Source of the DNA: an uncultured bacterium
GTDB lineage: Bacteria > Patescibacteriota > Saccharimonadia > Saccharimonadales > Saccharimonadaceae
Length of the DNA: 10,094 bases
NCBI GenBank assembly: GCA_938045655.1
Contig: CALIMO010000020.1
Location: 1-10,094 of the forward strand
Direction of reading: 5' to 3'
The notes beneath the pieces are model-generated. The model worked only from the letters and a program-made list of their open reading frames with translations. It made no database searches and was not told where the DNA came from. A program made the translations under genes and the position numbers. Of the stretch, positions 6,495 through 10,094 are shown piece by piece (positions within the stretch are counted from its first letter, which is position 1; each line of letters starts with the position of its first letter).

Positions 6495-6556
6495 ACTAAA
6501 GTTTTTTAATGAATGTTTTCTCTAAAAGAAGCCCTGCTCGGGTTTCTTTTATTTTA
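6495..6556 (+). ncRNA. candidate small RNA or terminated leader
   Basis: The segment is bounded by a strong promoter and a strong terminator, with no convincing coding frame between. The longest ATG frame has 16 codons, lacks a ribosome binding site and runs through the terminator. The unpaired 5' part is U-rich. It could be a stand-alone small RNA, an antitoxin-like RNA linked to the cassette, or simply a prematurely terminated leader of the downstream gene. Confidence 0.35.
6524..6555 (+). terminator. intrinsic terminator after the toxin-antitoxin cassette
   Basis: AAAAGAAGCCC (6524-6534) pairs along 11 bases with GGGTTTCTTTT (6540-6550), with one G-U pair and a five-base loop, followed by ATTTT. 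It ends transcripts from the promoter at 6460 and very likely also the toxin-antitoxin mRNA. Confidence 0.85.
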
Positions 6557-6575
6557 TAGAGAATTCTGTTATAAT
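6547..6575 (+). promoter_or_regulatory. extended -10 promoter of the large phage-like gene
   Basis: A perfect TATAAT (6570-6575) is preceded by TGT at 6567-6569, giving an extended -10. The -35 position 17 bases upstream reads TTTTAT and is weak, which the extended -10 can offset. The start would be near 6582, about 96 bases before the gene at 6678, leaving room for the attenuator-like leader. Confidence 0.6.
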
Positions 6576-6594
6576 AAAACTATAAAATAATCCA

Positions 6595-6648
6595 CTCAGA
6601 GCGCTGAGCGATTAGCAAAATATTAATATTTGCGTCGCTCAGTTTTTT
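6595..6648 (+). promoter_or_regulatory. attenuator-like leader with competing hairpins
   Basis: CTGAGCGA (6604-6611) pairs perfectly with TCGCTCAG (6635-6642), followed at once by six T, which is a full terminator signature. An inner GCAAA/TTTGC pair (6615-6619 with 6629-6633) extends the stem. The same CTGAG (6604-6608) can instead pair with CTCAG at 6595-6599 across a four-base AGCG loop, which would break up the terminator. The hairpin lies between the promoter at 6570 and the gene at 6678. No other promoter is visible in the 30 bases after it, so the gene must be transcribed through it. Confidence 0.6.
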
Positions 6649-6677
6649 ATTTTGTAGCGACAAGATAAGGAGAAGAG

Positions 6678-9674
6678 ATGGATATTTTCAAAGGTATTGG
6701 TGACTTTTTTGGCGGACTTTTTGGCCAAAAGAAAAAGCGAGAAGATGAACAACAGCCACAGCAACAACAATCTGCGGTGAGTTTTAACAGCGCACCCAAA
6801 CTGGGAGATAATTTTGTAAATAATTTAAGCAACCCTACTCAGCCACAACAGCCAAAAGAATTTGCGAAGAGTTCGGTAGACTTGAACCCCGTGAAACCGG
6901 TTCAACCCGTTCAACCACAATCACAAATGAATCGAGAGCAGGAACGCCAGCAGTTGGCAAATAAATACCGGCAAGAAGAAACAGACCGCTACAACCAAGG
7001 TTCAGACCATGCAGCGAACTTCTTGAATGATATTTTTAGTGGTGGTAAAACAGCACAAATGCGAGAGAATACGATCAACCAGAACATCCAAAACCGTGTT
7101 AACGCTGAAATGCTCCGAAAATATGGACCAGATGACCAACAGGTGAAACAAAATATTGATCAGACTAGCCAGAATATCAATAAAAATGCTACAGCAGTGA
7201 GTGATTTCACTAAAAATTATAATGATAATCTTCAGCAAACAGTTGTTGCACCAGTGTCAGCAGTGAAAGGTGCAGCTAACAGCGTGGTGGAAACTGTGCC
7301 GAAAGTTTCTGGAGCGATTACCGAACTTGGAGCTAATACAATTAAATTATTCGATGAAGATAACCAATTTGCAAACAATCTGATTAAGCGTGTGCGAGCA
7401 GACCGTGAAAAGAACGTTGTGCGAAAAACGCTCAATGATGCAACCGGTTTAACTGATCAAGATAACAAAATGGCATATGGCTTGGGTAGTTCTGGAGCGA
7501 GAATGGCAATTGATGCTGCAATGACCCCTGTGACTGGCGGTATTGCTCCAGCGGTAGTGCATGGCGTGGAAGCACATTCAGATATGATGGACCACTTGGA
7601 TAATATTGAAGCTCGCAAAAAGGCTGAAGCGGCAGCAAAAGGTGAAGTATATACACCAAGTAGCTTTATTTCTCGCTATTTAGCTTCAACCGCCAATGCT
7701 GGAGCTCAGGCAGCAATTGAAAAGCTTGGAATTGATAACCTTACCGGTAAAATTGGTGGCAAATTTGCCAAAAATATGGTTGGGCGAGCTATCACGGGTG
7801 CATTAGGTGAAGCTGGTGAAGAAGCTGCACAGCAATATGCTGAGAACTTCACTAAAAAGCTTTTCGACAACAAACAAGATATTCACGAAAATGTCGCTGA
7901 AAGCGCTCTTATGGGTGGAATTATGGGTGGAGCTGGCAAAATGGCCTTTGGTGGGATGGAATCCGTGAAGAATCCATATAAGAGCAATACCAGCTATGAT
8001 CCTAAAGCATTATATGAGGCAGAAAGAAATGCGGTAACTTCACCACGTGAAAAAATTACCCTCGCAGAAGCAGAGAGGCAAAACCGAGGCGGAGACTTGC
8101 AATATACCCCAAGAAGAGAAACAAACATTAACCGCTTGGATAGCGACCAGTTAGGTTTTACTAAAGATGAGCTAATTGGTAGATTTACGGGTGACACTCG
8201 CAAACGAATGAGTGAGCGTAGCTTTAATATGCTTCAAGATTTACGAGCGAATAATCCGTATGTGACGGGTGATGGGCAAGAAGTGTATTTGAGTGCAAGG
8301 GGTAACAAAAAACTATCTTCAACCAGTGCAGCCATTGATGATGCGACTTTTAAAGCGAGAATGAGAACCACTCCAAGATTCAAAGAAATCTTAAGTAATT
8401 CAAATAAGACACAATCAGCTGATGACTTAAAGCAGCATGGAATATCTCCTGATGGCTTTGATTATTTGTCATCTCCCGTAAATGTTAACGGCAAAAGATA
8501 TATGCAAGAATTTGATATTGGTAAAAACAATGAAACTGGAAGAGATACGGTGTATAATTCTAAATTAAAAGAAGAACCCGAGCTTTCCGGCTTCTACACC
8601 AGATCCAACTCGGATTCTTATAACTCTAATATAGCACAAAAAGACCAAAAAGTCAATAGGATGCAACCATTCGAACCAATAGAACACACACCTTTAGCAA
8701 ATGGAGATAGGGATTTTGGAGGATCATTCGGAAATGGATTTAACCCTCGAGGTGAAAACTCAGCTGTTAATAAGGCTGCCTTTCCGAAAGTTCAAGAATC
8801 AGATTTAATAACGCCTGAACTTGAACAATATGGAATTAAACCAACAAAAACTGAATATAATCAAGCTTTGGAATATGTTTTAATGGAAGAACGACCTGAA
8901 TTATTTGAGCGTTACGAAAAAGCACGCTTAGGCTTAGAAGCGCTTGAAGAAAATATTGAGTTTAACCAGTTTACTCCAACGGAGCTTGAAAGATTATACG
9001 GCAAAAACTATGCTGAACATCTTGACCGCGGCATGATTTCACAAATGGTTCGAAAAAATAGTGTAAATGGTTTAGATCAAGCTGCAATGCGTGGTGATAT
9101 GAGCGAAGTTGATATGGAAGACTATATCAACCGGTTAAATAATTACTATGAAACTAAACGAGAAGTTAAAGACCTTGAGCAGGAAATTCGTGAAGCATAT
9201 GCAGACCCAGAACTAAGGAAAGATGCAAAAGAAGCTTTATGGTTTAATAAGTATGAAGAGATTGAAAATGCTGTTGCAAACTTGCGGCAAAATGGCGTAG
9301 ATATCGACTTCGATGGATATGCGCAATTAAAATATGGTAATAAAGCGAATAATGAGGCAGTAAAGGCTGAAGAAAAACTAAACAATGAAGATGTAATAGA
9401 CGAAAATACTAAAACAGATAAGAATATCGTTATTGAAGCTCCACTAATTAAAGAAACAGACCAAAAAACCCGCAAATTCGCTGAAACTGTATTAGATACA
9501 GACACTCCACCAAAAGACTTTGCGAAATTGATGCACGCTGGTGATGAATCTTTGAAATATACGCCAAAAAAGAATAGTGAGCTATGGAATAGGGCGACTA
9601 AATCTGTACAAGAAAGCCCAGAAAGGGTGTTTAACGAACTGCTGATCTGGGTGGAATTTAATCACTTTGGATAA
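6678..9674 (+). CDS. large cysteine-free phage polyvalent-type protein, probably truncated at its 3' end
   Basis: The protein has 998 residues and no cysteine. It starts with a hydrophobic-amphipathic segment (1-17), then a Gln/Pro-rich tract to about 105. Residues about 170-430 are Ala/Gly-rich and helical, with a GALGEAGEEAAQQYAENF motif (about 373-390) common in large phage virion and injected proteins. About 485-660 resembles the small nuclease-like domains of the barnase/EndoU/colicin/RelE group carried by phage polyvalent and MuF proteins: a helical part, then a strand near VNVNGKRYMQEFDIG (600-614) and a NSNIAQKD end. Residues 690-900 are charged coiled coil. About 925-990 (RKFAETVLDTDTPPKDF, then YTPKKNSELWNRATK) matches the region that precedes a helicase in full-length polyvalent proteins. 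The reading then ends in an unrelated tail, so the gene looks cut off. AAGGAG at 6667-6672 supports the start. Domain names are my inference from pattern, not a search. Confidence 0.6.
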   Translation: MDIFKGIGDFFGGLFGQKKKREDEQQPQQQQSAVSFNSAPKLGDNFVNNLSNPTQPQQPKEFAKSSVDLNPVKPVQPVQPQSQMNREQERQQLANKYRQEETDRYNQGSDHAANFLNDIFSGGKTAQMRENTINQNIQNRVNAEMLRKYGPDDQQVKQNIDQTSQNINKNATAVSDFTKNYNDNLQQTVVAPVSAVKGAANSVVETVPKVSGAITELGANTIKLFDEDNQFANNLIKRVRADREKNVVRKTLNDATGLTDQDNKMAYGLGSSGARMAIDAAMTPVTGGIAPAVVHGVEAHSDMMDHLDNIEARKKAEAAAKGEVYTPSSFISRYLASTANAGAQAAIEKLGIDNLTGKIGGKFAKNMVGRAITGALGEAGEEAAQQYAENFTKKLFDNKQDIHENVAESALMGGIMGGAGKMAFGGMESVKNPYKSNTSYDPKALYEAERNAVTSPREKITLAEAERQNRGGDLQYTPRRETNINRLDSDQLGFTKDELIGRFTGDTRKRMSERSFNMLQDLRANNPYVTGDGQEVYLSARGNKKLSSTSAAIDDATFKARMRTTPRFKEILSNSNKTQSADDLKQHGISPDGFDYLSSPVNVNGKRYMQEFDIGKNNETGRDTVYNSKLKEEPELSGFYTRSNSDSYNSNIAQKDQKVNRMQPFEPIEHTPLANGDRDFGGSFGNGFNPRGENSAVNKAAFPKVQESDLITPELEQYGIKPTKTEYNQALEYVLMEERPELFERYEKARLGLEALEENIEFNQFTPTELERLYGKNYAEHLDRGMISQMVRKNSVNGLDQAAMRGDMSEVDMEDYINRLNNYYETKREVKDLEQEIREAYADPELRKDAKEALWFNKYEEIENAVANLRQNGVDIDFDGYAQLKYGNKANNEAVKAEEKLNNEDVIDENTKTDKNIVIEAPLIKETDQKTRKFAETVLDTDTPPKDFAKLMHAGDESLKYTPKKNSELWNRATKSVQESPERVFNELLIWVEFNHFG

Positions 9675-9682
9675 CAAAATAG

Positions 9683-9817
9683 AATTTATTACCTGTCAAG
9701 AGGTATATATATCAGTATGTATTTGCGGCCATGTTAGATGGAGGCCTCGGATATGTGCTGGAGCGGGTCTACGAAAAGAGTATGGTTTCCTTCCGCTTAA
9801 CTCTTTTTGTTGTTTAA
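9683..9817 (+). pseudogene. possible 3' remnant of a disrupted gene, perhaps a glycosyltransferase
   Basis: A frame without a start codon at its head encodes 44 residues ending in TAA. It opens with LLPVKRYIYQYVF, followed by LDGGLGYVLERVYEKS. The arrangement of a basic-aromatic helix, then DG, G and a further helix recalls the C-termini of family 2 glycosyltransferases. The fragment is short and the resemblance is from memory. If it is real, its 5' part has been lost where the large phage-like gene lost its 3' part. An overlapping 61-codon frame at 9667-9852 has no protein-like features. Confidence 0.25.
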
Positions 9818-9828
9818 TTGTTCGTAGA
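9768..9828. repeat. nested inverted repeats
   Basis: TCTACGAA (9768-9775) and TTCGTAGA (9821-9828) are perfect 8-base arms 45 bases apart. Between them AAAAGAGT (9774-9781) and ACTCTTTT (9800-9807) form another perfect 8-base pair with an 18-base loop. The two pairs share bases 9774-9775, so they compete slightly. The inner one is followed by one more T and then G, a weak terminator at best. Confidence 0.4.
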
Positions 9829-9930
9829 ATATTGGTAATAAGTATAAACTAAAGACGCGCGCCTCTAATAATTTTGGTGGTAGATGCTTCGTTCTGAATA
9901 TTAGATAACTATGTAAAATTAAAAAAAAAT

Positions 9931-9938
9931 GCTATAAT
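9931..9938 (+). promoter_or_regulatory. extended -10 promoter
   Basis: A TG at 9930-9931, one base and a perfect TATAAT (9933-9938) give the TGnTATAAT form. The -35 region around 9910-9915 does not match the consensus. An A-rich tract just upstream could favour promoter activity. Transcription would start near 9945 and run toward the right end. Confidence 0.45.
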
Positions 9939-9988
9939 GAACATACGAATTCGGCTTTCTATATAGTTTTTGGATATGAGTAGTAGGG

Positions 9989-10017
9989 TTGACTTTTTAG
10001 TTCAAAAATATTACAAT
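9989..10017 (+). promoter_or_regulatory. strong promoter near the right end
   Basis: TTGACT (9989-9994) and TACAAT (10012-10017) are separated by exactly 17 bases. The core TTGACTTTTTAGT is identical to 13 bases at 5471-5483 before the antitoxin gene. Transcription would start near 10024, where an ATG lies. Confidence 0.65.
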
Positions 10018-10023
10018 TAATGC

Positions 10024-10094
10024 ATGGATTTTATTCTGCAAATAATTGCGACAACAACAAAAACTAAGACAAATACCGTTTCTAGTAGCTTTGA
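10024..10094 (+). CDS. possible start of a leaderless gene, 3' end outside window
   Basis: An ATG at 10024 lies seven bases after the -10 of the promoter at 9989 and opens a frame of 23 codons that is still open at the window end. There is no Shine-Dalgarno motif. The residues start MDFILQII and continue Thr/Lys/Ser-rich, which is not diagnostic. The main support is the geometry: ATG lies 35 bases after the first base of TTGACT, as for the antitoxin gene. An untranslated leader or small RNA is an equally good reading. Confidence 0.2.
   Translation, partial: MDFILQIIATTTKTKTNTVSSSF

Larger units (their letters stand above)
9818..10094. other. intergenic region with promoters, no complete gene
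   Basis: No reading frame here has a ribosome binding site and protein-like sequence on either strand within the window. It contains the end of the nested inverted repeat, a GC-rich patch near 9855-9865, an A9 run near 9921-9929, and two promoters. Its composition is more AT-rich than the ribosomal operon. Confidence 0.5.

Noticed and set aside
6509..6560. A 16-codon peptide in the short transcript
   Set aside because: No ribosome binding site, and the frame runs through the terminator hairpin and stops in its T tract.
9667..9852. A 61-codon + strand frame after the large phage gene
   Set aside because: It overlaps the end of that gene, has no ribosome binding site, and its Cys/Arg/Ile-rich translation shows no protein-like pattern.
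10020..10094. Possible tmRNA tag region (GCAAATAATTGCGACAAC and nearby short frames)
   Set aside because: The alanine resume codon and AAT resemble a tag start, but there is no conserved tmRNA 5' end upstream, and the promoter at 9989 would start transcription too close for the tRNA-like domain.
1..10094. CRISPR arrays, tRNA or rRNA genes, insertion sequences
   Set aside because: No regularly spaced repeats, no cloverleaf-like sequences, no rRNA signatures and no transposase-like frame were found by eye.

Overview
The window joins a conserved host ribosomal-protein operon to an accessory region that looks like a prophage remnant. The first 3.5 kb reads rpsM (3' end only), rpsK, rpsD, rpoA, rplQ, rplM, rpsI, all on the + strand with gaps of 0 to 23 bases, closed by an intrinsic terminator. 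The compact proteins, AT-leaning DNA and very heavy use of the arginine codon CGA in ribosomal genes suggest a Candidate Phyla Radiation bacterium, most likely Saccharibacteria (TM7). This is an impression from sequence style, not a phylogeny. Genes end in TAA, TGA (rpsM) and TAG (two accessory genes), so neither TGA nor TAG looks reassigned.

After the operon comes a membrane-anchored CAP/SCP-domain protein (3559-4152). An in-frame TAG interrupts it in the middle of the CAP domain, while the same frame continues with the rest of the domain to a TAA.

From 4191 to 9674 the content is phage-like. A 378-residue cysteine-free coiled-coil protein of probable virion type ends at its own terminator. 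A two-gene toxin-antitoxin cassette follows: a Panacea-domain (DUF4065) antitoxin and a small partner with a RelE-like C-terminus. Next is a 288-base regulatory segment with two promoters, a short promoter-terminator unit and an attenuator-like leader. Last is a 998-residue cysteine-free protein resembling the N-terminal part of phage polyvalent proteins. The cassette sits between two phage-type genes with its own transcription signals, as a moron would.

The 998-residue protein appears cut off: its C-terminus enters a domain typical of polyvalent proteins and then stops after a short unrelated tail. Just beyond lies a 44-codon fragment that may be the 3' end of another gene, so a deletion or recombination junction probably lies near 9640-9690. 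The last 280 bases hold no convincing complete gene but carry two good promoters. The second shares a 13-base core, and the same 35-base distance to an ATG, with the promoter region of the toxin-antitoxin cassette.

The most interesting parts are the toxin-antitoxin pair with its palindrome, the attenuator before the large phage protein, the nuclease-like segment inside that protein, and the amber codon in the CAP gene. No integrase, terminase, capsid gene, tRNA, rRNA or CRISPR array is visible.
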